Notes: generated by a model not told the origin, from the sequence alone. 64,000 nt of DNA from Deinococcus soli (ex Cha et al. 2016) (GCF_001007995.1 NZ_CP011389.1:2332501-2396500), one strand, 5' to 3'. Shown: positions 29,346 through 38,654, counted from the stretch's first letter. Made by a program: numbers and translations.

Positions 29346-30164
29346 TCAGAACTCCAGACGGCCGCGCGGCCCGCTCAGGCGGTACAGCTTCTCCGGGGTC
29401 CACAGCTCGTAGGCGTACATCGGGTACTGGCGCTTGAAGCGGCCCACCCGGTCCCAGACGTCGCGCGACTCGAACGGCACGACCAGGATCAGGCGGATCA
29501 CGCTGTCCTCGTAGTCGTAGATGTAGAAGTCGAAGTGGAAGGTCTGCTCGCCGCCCCGGTCCGTGAACAGCGGGAACGAGAACGGCCGGTACCGCCACGC
29601 CTTGTTCTTCTCCGTCAGGATCTTCGCGGCCACGCGCTTGAGGTTGCTGTCCGGGAAGGTCATCTTCTCGCCGTCCCGGTCGGTGAAGACCGTGTCCGGG
29701 GCGGGCGCGTCGAGCTGCACGCGCTTGAGTTCCGGCAGGGCCTTCTTCACCTTGGGCGGCGCAGCGCGGCGCGGCCCGCTCCCGGGGCGACCGCCCGCGC
29801 GGCCCTCCGAGCTGCGGCCCTCACCGCTGCCCTGGGCGGCCTCGCCGGGCTTGCGGCGCGCCGGGTTGGTGCCACCCCGCGCGCTGCTGTTCCCTCCGGT
29901 TTTCGACCCGCCGAACTTCGCGCCGGTCCGGCCGCCGCTGGTGCCGCCGCTCTGGGCGCCTCCCGTCCGGGCCGGGCTGCGGCGCGGCCCGCCGGTCCCG
30001 CTCAGCTCGGTGCGGACAGGACGACTGTCACCGCGCGAGTCGTTGCGGCTCCCCTCGCTGCGTTCGCGCGCCGGGCGGGTCGTTTCGCGGGTCGCGCCGC
30101 CCCGGCCCTGCGCAGTGTTTCGTTTGGGGGCACGGCCCCGTGAACCTTTCTTTGGCCCCGTCAT
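29346..30164 (-). CDS. Basic low-complexity protein with a conserved C-terminal domain
   Basis: I do not recognise a named family. The 272-residue product has two parts. Residues 1 to about 140 are disordered-looking, rich in Arg, Gly, Ser, Thr and Pro, strongly basic, with GG-T-N and S-G-G repeats like RNA- or DNA-binding tails. Residues about 145-272 look folded: [27 protein letters not shown], then [31 protein letters not shown] and [33 protein letters not shown]. The F-D-F ... V-V-P-F-E-S-R spacing could suit a nuclease-like fold, which is only a guess. TACACT lies 8 nt before the ATG. The stop codon borders a repeat element. Confidence 0.7.
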   Translation of the reverse strand: MTGPKKGSRGRAPKRNTAQGRGGATRETTRPARERSEGSRNDSRGDSRPVRTELSGTGGPRRSPARTGGAQSGGTSGGRTGAKFGGSKTGGNSSARGGTNPARRKPGEAAQGSGEGRSSEGRAGGRPGSGPRRAAPPKVKKALPELKRVQLDAPAPDTVFTDRDGEKMTFPDSNLKRVAAKILTEKNKAWRYRPFSFPLFTDRGGEQTFHFDFYIYDYEDSVIRLILVVPFESRDVWDRVGRFKRQYPMYAYELWTPEKLYRLSGPRGRLEF

Positions 30165-30172
30165 AGCGTCCC

Positions 30173-30178
30173 AGTGTA
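30173..30178 (-). promoter_or_regulatory. Leaderless -10 box of the 30164 gene
   Basis: TACACT (reverse strand), 8 nt before the ATG. Confidence 0.5.
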
Positions 30179-30249
30179 GTGCACCCGCGCCAGAAAGGGC
30201 GAACGCCGAACCCCAGTCGCAACTGGAGTCCGGCGCGCGCGAGGTCGGA

Positions 30250-31224
30250 TTACTTCGCGAGGCTGCGGATCAGGTCCAGGTTCACGAAGCGGTTCAGGTC
30301 CGGCACGTCCCGCGCGAAGCCCGCCTCCTTGTTCAGCTGCGCGTACTCCGCGAGGGTCTTGAGGTTGATGTCCCAGGTGACGCGCGTGCGGGCCAGCGCC
30401 TTGAACAGCTCGTTCGTGTTGGGGCGCTTGCCGGTGAAGGCGTAGATCTGCTCGGCGATGGATTTCTGCGCGCCCGCGTTGCTGCCCTTGATGTAATTGA
30501 TCGCGGCGAGGTGCCCCTTCAGGAGGCCCTTGACGGTGTCGGCATTCGCGGCGGCGTACTTCGTGTTCACGGTCAGGACGGTGGTGGTGTAGTTGCCGCC
30601 CTCCCAGATGCCCTTCTCGTTCACGATCAGCTTGGCGCCCTGCGTTTCCATGACGGCGCCCCAGGGTTCCTGCACGAGCGCGGCGTCCACCTGCTTCGCG
30701 GCGAACGCGGCGGGCATGTTCGCCGGGTCGATGGGCACGATGCTGACGGTGCCGCCCTCGTCGGTGGCTTTCAGGCCGTTCTCGTGCAGCAGGTGGCGCA
30801 GGCTGATGTCCTGCGTGCTGCCGCGCGTGGGCACCGCGACCTTCTTCCCGCTCAGTCCCTTGACGTTGCGCACGCCGCTGTCCTTGCGGGCGACCAGCAC
30901 CGCCCCGGCGTTCGCAGCGCCCGCGTACACCTGGATGGGCACACCGCGCATGAAGGCGTTCATGGCCGGGCCGGGGCCGACGTACGCGGCGTCGATGGCG
31001 CCCGCGGCGAAGGCCTCGTTGATCTGGCTGCCGTTGGCGAATTCCTTGATGACCAGTTTCACGCCGTCCGGGAGGTTCTTCTGGATCAGGCCGCGCTGCA
31101 CGCCGACCAGTCCGGCGGCGTGGGTGACGTTCGGGAACACGCCCAGGCGCAGTTCTTTCGCCTGCTGCGCGCTGGCGCTGGCGATCAGGGAGAGGGTCAG
31201 GAGGGGAAGCAGGGCACGGGTCAT
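30250..31224 (-). CDS. ABC transporter substrate-binding protein, aliphatic sulfonate/taurine type
   Basis: A 324-residue exported binding protein with a signal peptide ending A-S-A-S-A-Q. The SsuA/TauA/NrtA fold is indicated by [59 protein letters not shown] and [15 protein letters not shown]. It would capture an aliphatic sulfonate or a related anion or nutrient for import. The permease and ATPase are missing nearby, so it must share components encoded elsewhere. TATCCT lies 8 nt before the ATG, and TTGACA overlaps short repeats that may be an operator. Exact ligand unresolved. Confidence 0.88.
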   Translation of the reverse strand: MTRALLPLLTLSLIASASAQQAKELRLGVFPNVTHAAGLVGVQRGLIQKNLPDGVKLVIKEFANGSQINEAFAAGAIDAAYVGPGPAMNAFMRGVPIQVYAGAANAGAVLVARKDSGVRNVKGLSGKKVAVPTRGSTQDISLRHLLHENGLKATDEGGTVSIVPIDPANMPAAFAAKQVDAALVQEPWGAVMETQGAKLIVNEKGIWEGGNYTTTVLTVNTKYAAANADTVKGLLKGHLAAINYIKGSNAGAQKSIAEQIYAFTGKRPNTNELFKALARTRVTWDINLKTLAEYAQLNKEAGFARDVPDLNRFVNLDLIRSLAK

Positions 31225-31232
31225 ATCACCCC

Positions 31233-31268
31233 AGGATACCAGACCAGTTGAGTAAACTTGTCAATTGA
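31233..31268 (-). promoter_or_regulatory. Promoter of the sulfonate-binding protein gene
   Basis: Reverse strand: TTGACA (31259-31264) and TATCCT (31233-31238) are 20 bp apart. On the plus strand TTGAGT occurs twice (31248-31253 and 31265-31270) around the -35, a possible regulator site. Confidence 0.5.
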
Positions 31269-31364
31269 GTGACACAGTCCCGACCTTCCCCGCGACCGTG
31301 ACCACCCCACGAAAGAGGGGAGGAGGACCGCCGCACGGTCCCCTCCCCCCCGCACCCCACGTGT

Positions 31365-33962
31365 TCAGCGTCGGGTGCTGTGCTCCACGAACGCCGCCAC
31401 CCACGCCAGCGGCGCGTTCCAGTTGATGGTCACCTCGTTCATGGTGTACGCGCCGATGTCGTCGGTGTAGCAGCGCAGGCCCACGCAGCGGCCCCTGAGT
31501 TTCGCCGCGACCGGATCGCTGAAGTTCACGCTGTTCGGGCCGCCCGACACCACCCCGCGCGGCGGGCCGGGCAGCGCCGCGTCCAGCGACCGCGCCCAGA
31601 AGCGGTGGTGCGGGTTCAGCAGCGGACGCTCGCCGTACCCGGACACGTACGACTTGTCCATGGGGTTGCGGCCCAGCAGGTAATTCAGGCCCTCCAGCAC
31701 GACATTCACGAACGAGTCGTCACCCGTGAAGTCCCACGCGGCGCCCATCACGACCGAGCGGTTCAGCACGCCACTGTTCGACCCCCACGTGGCGGTCGCG
31801 CCGGTCATCGGCAGGCGGTAGCCCTGCGTGCCCGCCGCGTCCCGGAACGCCCGCGCCGCCGCCACGACGTTCGCGCGCGCCTGCTGCACGTCCGCGGCGG
31901 GCAGCGCCGTGGGCACGCTGGCGAGCGTCAGGGTGCCCGCCGCCGTCAGGTCGCTCCAGCCCAGTTCACGCCCTTCGGGCATCTGCAGGAACAGCGGACT
32001 GGCCCGCAGCGCCTCCAGGAACGCCGCCTCGCCGGTCGTGGCGTACAGTTCCGCCGCCGCCCAATAGAACTCGTCGCTGACGTCCGTGTCGTCGTACGGG
32101 CCGCCACCCACGAACAGGTCGTACGCGTACACGTCCGGCGCGGCCTTCGCGGCCTGCCACGCGCGGCGCGCGGCGCTCAGGCAGCGGTCCGCGAAGGCCG
32201 GGTCCGAGGCGCGGTACACGCGGGCGCACTGCGCGGCCACGCCCGCGAGGTTCAGGGTCGCGGCGGTCGTGGGGTAGTACAGCGCGCGCGGCTGCGGGTC
32301 CTGATCGGGGCGCAGCGGCAGCCCGGTCCAGGCGACGTCCGTGAGTTTCTGGTGCACCAGCCCGCCCGCCGGGGTGGGCGTGAGGGTCAGCGGGGCGCCG
32401 CGCTGGTTGCCGCGTGGCAGGGGCAGCGTCTGCCCGTCCGGGATCTGCATGCGCAGCATGAAGTCCAGTTCCCAGCGGACCTCGTCCAGCAGGTCGCTGC
32501 GGCCGTTTCCGCTTTCCGGGATGCTGAGGCTGCCGTCCGCGTCCGGGATGTTCAGGCGCGCGCCCCGCTCGGCGAGGTTCAGGAGCGTCCAGACGCTCAC
32601 GCCGCCGTTCACGACGTACTTCCCGTGATCCCCGGCGTCGTACCAGCCGCCGCTGGCGTCCAGTTCGTACGCGCAGCCGGGCCAGACGTTCCCGGCCTGA
32701 TCGGTGCCCCTGAAGCAGCTGACGCGCGTGTCCCCCTGGTTCGGGCTGCTGCCCGCATGACCGGCCGGGCGGGCCCAGGCGTCCCCGACGTACTTCGCCT
32801 CGATGGGCGTGCCGCTGCGGTTGTGGTAGAAGTACGCCAGCGCGTCGCGTTTCAGGCCGTCGTACACGCGTCCGATCCGGAACGGGTGACTGCGGAACCC
32901 CGCGACGTCCAGCACCAGCCCGTCCGCCGGGGCGGTCACGGCACTGAAATCCACCTGATGCAGATGCTCGCCGGACGCGGCGTCCGCGCCGAACACGCGC
33001 GTCACGCCGCTGGCGACCGCGCGCGTGCCGTCCAGCAGCGTCCACGGCAGCGGCCGGTCCGAGTCGAACGGCAGGGCCGCCAGTTTCGGCCGGTCCGGCA
33101 GGTACCCGGTCTGGTTGAGCCGCACCAGATTCAGGTCGTCCGCACCGGCAGCCGGGACGGCGCTGCCGAAGGCCGGGCCGGTCAGTGAAATGCGGCTGAA
33201 GCACACGGTCGTGGCGGCCTTCGCGCCCAGCTGGAACTGGAACGCGGCCTTCGCGTCGCCCGGCTGCGCCATCGTGAACGTGGACGTGAAGGTCTTCGGC
33301 TGGCTGGTCACGTCCACCTCCTGCACGAAGTAGTTGGTGTACGGCGCGCCGTCGAACTGCAGCAGCGTCCGGAACGACGTGGGCTGCGCGGCGCGCGCCG
33401 TGAAACTCAGGGTGTACGTGCCGCCCTCGTTCAGGCCCACGCCGCCCTGCCCGAACAGCACGTCCCAGGGGTTGCTGCCCGGCTGCGTGATGGTCAGGCA
33501 GGCTTCGCCGCCAGTCGTGCTGGCAGCCGTTCCGGCGGTCCACCAGGGATTCAGGCCCTGACTGAAATCCCCGTTGTTCAGCAGTTCGGTCGTGCGGGTG
33601 TCCGCGATGCGGATCTGCACGCTGACCGGCGCCGAGATCCCCGCCACGTCCCCCGCCACGGCCTGCGCGGAGTAGGCGTGCGTGCCGTTCAGGCCAGGGT
33701 CGGCGTTCACCGTGAACTCGTACGGGGCGGTCGTGTCCTCGCCGAGTTTCACGCCCCGGTCGTAGAAGATCACGCGGCTGGCGCTGCCCGTCACGGCCGC
33801 GCTCAGGCGCAGCGGGCCGCTGGCGTCCAGGCTGGCGGCGCTGCTGCTCAGGGTGACGGTGGGCGGCGGGGTGGCAGGAGTGACGGCGGCGCAGGCGCTG
33901 AGGATCAGCGCGCAGGACAGCGCGGTCAGGTGCAGGGGGCGGGCGGGCTGGGGGTGCGGCAT
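31365..33962 (-). CDS. Glycoside hydrolase family 9 endoglucanase, lipoprotein
   Basis: An 865-residue exported enzyme for beta-1,4-glucans. The signal peptide ends in the lipobox L-S-A-C near residue 24, so it is probably anchored to a membrane. Order: Ig-like domain (about 35-120), a CBM4/9-type carbohydrate-binding module (ELLNNGDFSQGLNPWW, about 125-260), the N-terminal Ig-like domain of GH9 (VRLNQTGYLPDRPKLAAL), then the GH9 catalytic domain. The latter shows GGWYDAGDHGKYVVNGG, N-P-H-H-R-F-W and Y-T-D-D-I-G-A-Y-T-M-N-E-V-T-I-N-W-N, with E843 as the expected acid. It diverges from the GH16 gene; both promoters carry the same 14-bp palindrome. Confidence 0.93.
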   Translation of the reverse strand: MPHPQPARPLHLTALSCALILSACAAVTPATPPPTVTLSSSAASLDASGPLRLSAAVTGSASRVIFYDRGVKLGEDTTAPYEFTVNADPGLNGTHAYSAQAVAGDVAGISAPVSVQIRIADTRTTELLNNGDFSQGLNPWWTAGTAASTTGGEACLTITQPGSNPWDVLFGQGGVGLNEGGTYTLSFTARAAQPTSFRTLLQFDGAPYTNYFVQEVDVTSQPKTFTSTFTMAQPGDAKAAFQFQLGAKAATTVCFSRISLTGPAFGSAVPAAGADDLNLVRLNQTGYLPDRPKLAALPFDSDRPLPWTLLDGTRAVASGVTRVFGADAASGEHLHQVDFSAVTAPADGLVLDVAGFRSHPFRIGRVYDGLKRDALAYFYHNRSGTPIEAKYVGDAWARPAGHAGSSPNQGDTRVSCFRGTDQAGNVWPGCAYELDASGGWYDAGDHGKYVVNGGVSVWTLLNLAERGARLNIPDADGSLSIPESGNGRSDLLDEVRWELDFMLRMQIPDGQTLPLPRGNQRGAPLTLTPTPAGGLVHQKLTDVAWTGLPLRPDQDPQPRALYYPTTAATLNLAGVAAQCARVYRASDPAFADRCLSAARRAWQAAKAAPDVYAYDLFVGGGPYDDTDVSDEFYWAAAELYATTGEAAFLEALRASPLFLQMPEGRELGWSDLTAAGTLTLASVPTALPAADVQQARANVVAAARAFRDAAGTQGYRLPMTGATATWGSNSGVLNRSVVMGAAWDFTGDDSFVNVVLEGLNYLLGRNPMDKSYVSGYGERPLLNPHHRFWARSLDAALPGPPRGVVSGGPNSVNFSDPVAAKLRGRCVGLRCYTDDIGAYTMNEVTINWNAPLAWVAAFVEHSTRR

Positions 33963-34064
33963 GGGGGAGGACCTCCGGGGCGGGCAGGGTGGGAGACACT
34001 CCGGCCCGGACGGCGGGAACCGGAGCGGACGCGGACGTCCGGCTGGGCGTGAGGATGTGAATGA

Positions 34065-34106
34065 ACCGTAACAGGCGCACTCCGCTCCGTCAAGAAAAGC
34101 CTTTCA
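34065..34106 (-). promoter_or_regulatory. GH9 promoter with LacI-type operator
   Basis: Reverse strand: TTGACG (34088-34093), 17 bp, then TACGGT (34065-34070). The operator-like site AGAAAAGCCTTTCA (34093-34106, plus strand) abuts the -35 from upstream and matches the GH16 site at 13 of 14 bases. Confidence 0.7.
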
Positions 34107-34282
34107 TGAGATCTGGCGGGATGCAGCGCCGCATCTGCGAAAGGGGGCTTCCGGCGAGGGAGCGGGCCTTGCTCCGGCGCGAGAGTCAGTGAGCAGAACA
34201 GAAATCCTCCTCGACTACCTGCGCGGAAGGGTCGGTGTCGACCGCCCCCAGGAGGCCGAGGGCAGGGCGGACAGTCCCCCTC

Positions 34283-34311
34283 TTGCTGAAAGGCTTTTCA
34301 TGGCATACGCT
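34283..34311 (+). promoter_or_regulatory. GH16 promoter with LacI-type operator
   Basis: TTGCTG (34283-34288), 17 bp, then TACGCT (34306-34311). The operator-like palindrome TGAAAGGCTTTTCA at 34287-34300 fills the spacer, a position suited to repression. About 170 nt of untranslated leader follows. The gap to GH9 holds no other gene. Confidence 0.75.
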
Positions 34312-34488
34312 CCGGCTGGATCGCCCACAACCCACCCGCTGCCCACCGACGGACAGCTCCGGAGTCCACCGGCCCACGCCATGCCCGGCCGGCCGGACGG
34401 TGCGGTCCACCCCGGCCCTCCTCACCCACCGCCCGGCGCGAGTTCCCCCGCGCCCCTCTCACCGCTGCCGCGCAGCACCGGAGTTCAC

Positions 34489-35268
34489 ATGACCACGTCC
34501 CCCCGATCCATCCTCCTGCTGCTGCTCGGCGCGGCCCTCAGCGCCTGCGGCCAGACCACCAGCCCCACCAGCCCCGGCCTGGCCGCGCAGGCGGTCAGCG
34601 GCGACTTCAGCCGCTGGGGCATGAGCTGGAGCCCCTCCACCTGGAAGAACGGTGACCCCCTGTTCGGCTGCACCTTCTCGAAGAACAACCTCACCCTGGG
34701 GGGCGGCAGCGACGCCGCCGTGTACGGCTGGCTGGACAGCAGCACCTGCAGCGAGATCAAATCCAACCGCTGGAAGACCCAGGGCACCCGCTTCGGCGGG
34801 GACATCTACGTCCCGAACGTCGCGGGCACCACCACCACCCTGTTCACGTACTTCAACGACGGCACCGTCTGGAACGAGATCGACGTGGAATTCGTCCCCA
34901 GCCGCGGCAGCCTGCACCCCGCCCTGATCTACCGGAACGGCGGCAGCCGCTACGTGTACGAAGCGTGGATTCCCGCCGCCAGCAACGCCTGGCACCGCGT
35001 GGACGTCAACTGGACCGCCAGCAGCATCATCTGGACGCTGAACGGCCGGGTCGTGTTCACCATGTACCGCAACGCCTCCCTGCCGCTCGGCGCGACCGTC
35101 GTGACCGGCAGCGGCAGCAGCATGCAGATCCCGGCTGCCGCGTGGCCCACCCGCAGCCAGCAGCTCATCGCGAACTTCTGGCGGGGCAGCAACACCGCCG
35201 ACGCCCGCGGCTTCCTCGGCTCGTACGGGGGCGGCACCGGGCAGGCCATCTGGAACAACCTCTACTGA
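34489..35268 (+). CDS. Glycoside hydrolase family 16 beta-glucanase (lichenase-like), lipoprotein
   Basis: A 259-residue exported enzyme. The signal peptide ends L-S-A-C near residue 20 (lipobox). The GH16 active-site signature is N-E130-I-D-V-E134-F, with E130 as nucleophile and E134 as acid/base. A jelly-roll fold is suggested by the aromatic strands around it (VWNEIDVEFVP, RYVYEAWIP, WHRVDVNWTASSIIWTLNG). Lichenases of this type cut beta-1,3-1,4-glucans; laminarinase activity is possible. GGAG lies 5 nt before the ATG. The LacI regulator follows 26 bp after its stop. Confidence 0.92.
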   Translation: MTTSPRSILLLLLGAALSACGQTTSPTSPGLAAQAVSGDFSRWGMSWSPSTWKNGDPLFGCTFSKNNLTLGGGSDAAVYGWLDSSTCSEIKSNRWKTQGTRFGGDIYVPNVAGTTTTLFTYFNDGTVWNEIDVEFVPSRGSLHPALIYRNGGSRYVYEAWIPAASNAWHRVDVNWTASSIIWTLNGRVVFTMYRNASLPLGATVVTGSGSSMQIPAAAWPTRSQQLIANFWRGSNTADARGFLGSYGGGTGQAIWNNLY

Positions 35269-35282
35269 CGGTCACCACCCGC

Positions 35283-35288
35283 TAGAGT
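35283..35288 (+). promoter_or_regulatory. Leaderless -10 box of the LacI-family gene
   Basis: TAGAGT with 6 nt to the GTG at 35295, giving the regulator its own promoter besides read-through from GH16. Confidence 0.5.
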
Positions 35289-35294
35289 GACGCG

Positions 35295-36317
35295 GTGGCG
35301 GGCCACGGCAAACGCATGACGCACGGCGTCACCATCAACGAGGTCGCCCGCGAGGCCGGGGTGTCCATCAGCACCGTCTCGCGGATCATCAACGGCACGG
35401 CGTTCGTCGCGGACGACAAGCGCCGCGCCGTCGAGACCGCCATGCAGCGCCTGGGCTTCCAGCCGAACTACCTCGCCCGGACGCTCATCACCGGGCGCAG
35501 CATGACCGTCGGCGTGATCGCCGAGGACATCGTCAGTCCCTTCTACGCCGACGTGATCCGCGGCATCGAGCACGCCCTGCTGGACACGCCCTACCAGCCC
35601 GTCCTGAACAGCGGCCACTGGTCCATTCGGCACGAGACGCGCGCCATCGACACCCTGATCTACCGCAAGGTGGACGCCCTGCTGCTGCTGGGCAGCACCC
35701 TGCCCGACGACACGCTGCGGGACGTGGCCGCGCGCGTCCCGCTGGTCCTGTTCGGCCGCCGCGTGCCCGGCCTGGAAGGCCACTGCCTGACCCTCGACCA
35801 GCGCGGCGCCGCCCTGAACGCCACCCGCCACCTGATCGAACTCGGGCACCGCCGCATCGTGCACCTGCACGGCCCGCCCGGCCAGCAGGACGCGCAGGAA
35901 CGCCGCGCCGGGTACCGCGACGCCCTGACCGGCACTGGCCTGCCCCTGCACCCCGAACTGGAACTCCAGGGCGATTTCCTGGAGCAGTCCGCCGCGCAGG
36001 CCCTGACGCACCTGCTGGGCGCCCGCGTGCCCTTCACGGCCGTGTTCGCCGGGAACGACCAGATGGCCGCCGGGGCCCGACTGGCCCTGCACCGCCGCGG
36101 GCTGCGCGTCCCGGACGACGTGTCCCTGATCGGCTTTGACGACCTGCCCGCCAGCGCGTTCACCATCCCGCCCCTGACGACCGTCCGGCAGCCCACCTAC
36201 CAGATCGGGCAGGCGCTCGCCCGGCATGTCCTGCACGTCCTGGCGGGCGAGGCGTCCAGCCTGCCGGACTTCGACCTGCCGCTGATCCTGCGGGAATCCA
36301 CCCGGCCGCTGCGCTGA
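35295..36317 (+). CDS. LacI-family transcriptional repressor
   Basis: A 340-residue repressor. The DNA-binding head is at about residues 11-60: VTINEVAREAGVSISTVSRIINGTAFV, with the hinge F-Q-P-N-Y-L-A-R-T-L following. The sugar-binding core starts at SMTVGVIAEDI, with the dimer-core mark F-A-G-N-D-Q-M-A-A-G and G-F-D-D-L-P near 285. GTG start, TAGAGT 6 nt upstream. It lies directly after the GH16 gene and near GH9, and two matching LacI-type palindromes sit in their promoters. It is therefore the likely beta-glucan-oligosaccharide sensor; the inducer is inferred. Confidence 0.92.
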   Translation: MAGHGKRMTHGVTINEVAREAGVSISTVSRIINGTAFVADDKRRAVETAMQRLGFQPNYLARTLITGRSMTVGVIAEDIVSPFYADVIRGIEHALLDTPYQPVLNSGHWSIRHETRAIDTLIYRKVDALLLLGSTLPDDTLRDVAARVPLVLFGRRVPGLEGHCLTLDQRGAALNATRHLIELGHRRIVHLHGPPGQQDAQERRAGYRDALTGTGLPLHPELELQGDFLEQSAAQALTHLLGARVPFTAVFAGNDQMAAGARLALHRRGLRVPDDVSLIGFDDLPASAFTIPPLTTVRQPTYQIGQALARHVLHVLAGEASSLPDFDLPLILRESTRPLR

Positions 36318-36415
36318 AATGACGGCTGGGCTGAAATGACCACTACGCTGTGCTGACCGCGCCCTGACCGCCCGCGCACACGCCCCTGACCGCCCGGCGC
36401 GAGGGTGGACGGCAC

Positions 36416-38641
36416 ATGCGACCCCTGAAGACCGCCCTGCTGGCCCTGACCCTCTCGCTGGGAGGCGCGCACGCCGCCACCCTCATTGGCTTCGCGCAGC
36501 TGCCCGCCGACACCCTCGCCGACGGCCCGACCAGCGGCGCCTGGAACGGCGGCCTGCGCGGCCAGCCCCGCTTTCAGGGGCAGCCGGTGCAGGGGTTCAG
36601 CGGCGTGCAGTTCACGGCAGGCGGCGAATACCTCCTGCTCAGCGACAACGGCTTCGGCGCGAAGAACAACAGCGCCGATTACCTCCTGCGCCTGTACCGC
36701 CTGAGCGTCACGCCCAACACTGCCGCGAAGGCCGGGACCGGGCAGGTCGGCGTGCGCGGCTTCATCAGCCTGCGCGACCCGGACCGCCGCGTGCCGTGGC
36801 AGATCGTGAACGAGGCCACCCCGGACCGCCTGCTGACCGGCGCGGACTTCGACCCGGAAGGTTTCGTGATCGCCCCCGACGGCACCCTGTGGATCGGGGA
36901 CGAGTTCGGCCCCTACCTGCTGCACTTCAGCGCCGACGGCCGCCTGCTAGACGCGCCCACCCCCACGCCCAACCTGCACGGGCGGCCCACCCTGCGCGGC
37001 CAGAACCCCATCGTAATCGCGCATCGCGGCAGCAGCGGCACCCGCCCCGAACACACCCTGGAAAGCTACCGGGTCGCCATTGAGGGCGGCGCGGACTTCA
37101 TCGAACCCGACCTCGTCGTCACGAAGGACGGCGTGCTCGTCGCCCGGCACGAACCCGTCATGGTCGTCCTCGATAAGGACGGCAAGGTCACGGAGGCCAC
37201 CACCGACGTCGCCACCCGCCCCGAATTCAAAGGCCGCGTGCGGACCAAGACGCTCGACGGGACCAGCGTCACCGGGTACTGGGTGGAGGACTTCACCCTG
37301 GCGGAACTCAAGACCCTGCGCGCCGTGGAACGCCTCCCCGCGCTGCGCGGCCGCGCCTTCGACGGCCGCTTCGAGGTGCCCACCCTCGCCGAGATCATCG
37401 CGCTCGTGCGCGACACGGAAGCCCGCACCGGACGCAAGGTCGGCCTCTACCCCGAAACGAAACACCCCACATACATGAAAGCCGCCGGGTTCGACACCAG
37501 CCAGCTGCTGATCGACACGCTGACCCGCGAGAAATTCACCGACCCCGCCCGCGTGTTCATCCAGTCGTTCGAAACCGCCAACCTCCGCGACCTCAAGACC
37601 CGCATCATGCCCGCCGCGGGCGTCACCCTGCCGCTCGTGCAGCTCGTCAGCGGCCCCACCGAGGCCCCCTACGACTGGGCCGCCAGCGGCGACACCCGCC
37701 GGTACGACGCCCTGACCACCCCCGAGGGCCTGCGTGACCTCGCCACGTACGCCAGCGGCGTCGGCCCCACCAAACGCTGGATCATCACCGACAAGGGCGA
37801 CACCACCGACTTCGTCAGCCGCGCGCACGCCGCCGGACTGCTCGTGCACCCCTGGACGCTGCGCAGCGAACCCACCTACCTGCTGCCCACGTACGCCGGG
37901 AACCCCGAAGAGGAAATGCGTCAGGTGCTGCGCGCCGGCGTGGACGGCTTCTTCACCGACTTCCCCGCCACCGGCGCGCGCGTCGCCGCGCAACTGGCCG
38001 CCCCCGAGGTCCGCAGCCCCCAGCACCCCGCCTTCACGCAGGGGGCCAGCAGCGCCGACGCCACCCTGGGCGCCAGCGGCGGCTTCGAGGGCCTCGCCCT
38101 GAGCGCCGACGGCACCACCCTGTACGGCCTGCTGGAAAAGACCGTCACCGGCGACCTGCCCGGCCAGCTGCGCCTGAACGCCCTGAACCTGGGCACCCGC
38201 CAGTGGAGCCTCGCGGGCCGCTACGCGCTCGACGCGGGCAGTGACGCCATCGGCGACCTCGCCACCGTCAACGACACCCAGTACCTCGTGCTGGAACGCG
38301 ACAACAAGGTCCACACCGACGCCCGCAACAAACGCGTGTACCTCATCGACCTCAAACGCCTGAACGCCGACGGCACCTTCCAGAAGACCCTGATCGCCGA
38401 CCTGATGAACATCGCCGACCCACAGGGCCTCGCGCCCGACACGCGCGGCGGCACCCTGACCTTCCCGTACGTCACCATCGAGAACGTCATCGTCCTGAAC
38501 CCCACCACCCTCCTGATCGCCAACGACAACAACTACCCCGCCACCGGCGGCCGCGGCCCCGGCGTGAAGGACGACACGCAGTTCCTGTGGCTGCGCCTGG
38601 GCGAGCCTCTGAACCTCGCCCCGAACCTCGGCGGACGCTGA
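36416..38641 (+). CDS. Exported phytase-like esterase with inserted GDPD domain
   Basis: A 741-residue exported protein; the signal peptide ends near G-A-H-A-A. Residues about 25-195 and 555-735 look like the two parts of an esterase-like (phytase-like) beta-propeller, with the calcium-phytase-type motifs G-F-S-G-V-Q-F-T-A-G-G-E-Y-L-L-L-S-D-N-G and G-F-E-G-L-A-L-S-A-D-G. Between them lies a complete GDPD domain (about 199-545): A202-H-R-G with R-P-E-H-T-L-E-S-Y, D-F-I-E-P-D-L-V-V-T-K-D-G, and H-E-P. The combination suggests release of phosphate or glycerophosphate from organic phosphates outside the cytoplasm. A hairpin terminator follows. Confidence 0.85.
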   Translation: MRPLKTALLALTLSLGGAHAATLIGFAQLPADTLADGPTSGAWNGGLRGQPRFQGQPVQGFSGVQFTAGGEYLLLSDNGFGAKNNSADYLLRLYRLSVTPNTAAKAGTGQVGVRGFISLRDPDRRVPWQIVNEATPDRLLTGADFDPEGFVIAPDGTLWIGDEFGPYLLHFSADGRLLDAPTPTPNLHGRPTLRGQNPIVIAHRGSSGTRPEHTLESYRVAIEGGADFIEPDLVVTKDGVLVARHEPVMVVLDKDGKVTEATTDVATRPEFKGRVRTKTLDGTSVTGYWVEDFTLAELKTLRAVERLPALRGRAFDGRFEVPTLAEIIALVRDTEARTGRKVGLYPETKHPTYMKAAGFDTSQLLIDTLTREKFTDPARVFIQSFETANLRDLKTRIMPAAGVTLPLVQLVSGPTEAPYDWAASGDTRRYDALTTPEGLRDLATYASGVGPTKRWIITDKGDTTDFVSRAHAAGLLVHPWTLRSEPTYLLPTYAGNPEEEMRQVLRAGVDGFFTDFPATGARVAAQLAAPEVRSPQHPAFTQGASSADATLGASGGFEGLALSADGTTLYGLLEKTVTGDLPGQLRLNALNLGTRQWSLAGRYALDAGSDAIGDLATVNDTQYLVLERDNKVHTDARNKRVYLIDLKRLNADGTFQKTLIADLMNIADPQGLAPDTRGGTLTFPYVTIENVIVLNPTTLLIANDNNYPATGGRGPGVKDDTQFLWLRLGEPLNLAPNLGGR

Positions 38642-38654
38642 ACCCAGCACAAGG

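Noticed and set aside
29346..30164. The 29346 gene as a ribosomal or histone-like protein because of its basic tail
   Set aside because: The folded C-terminal domain does not match those families; only composition agrees.
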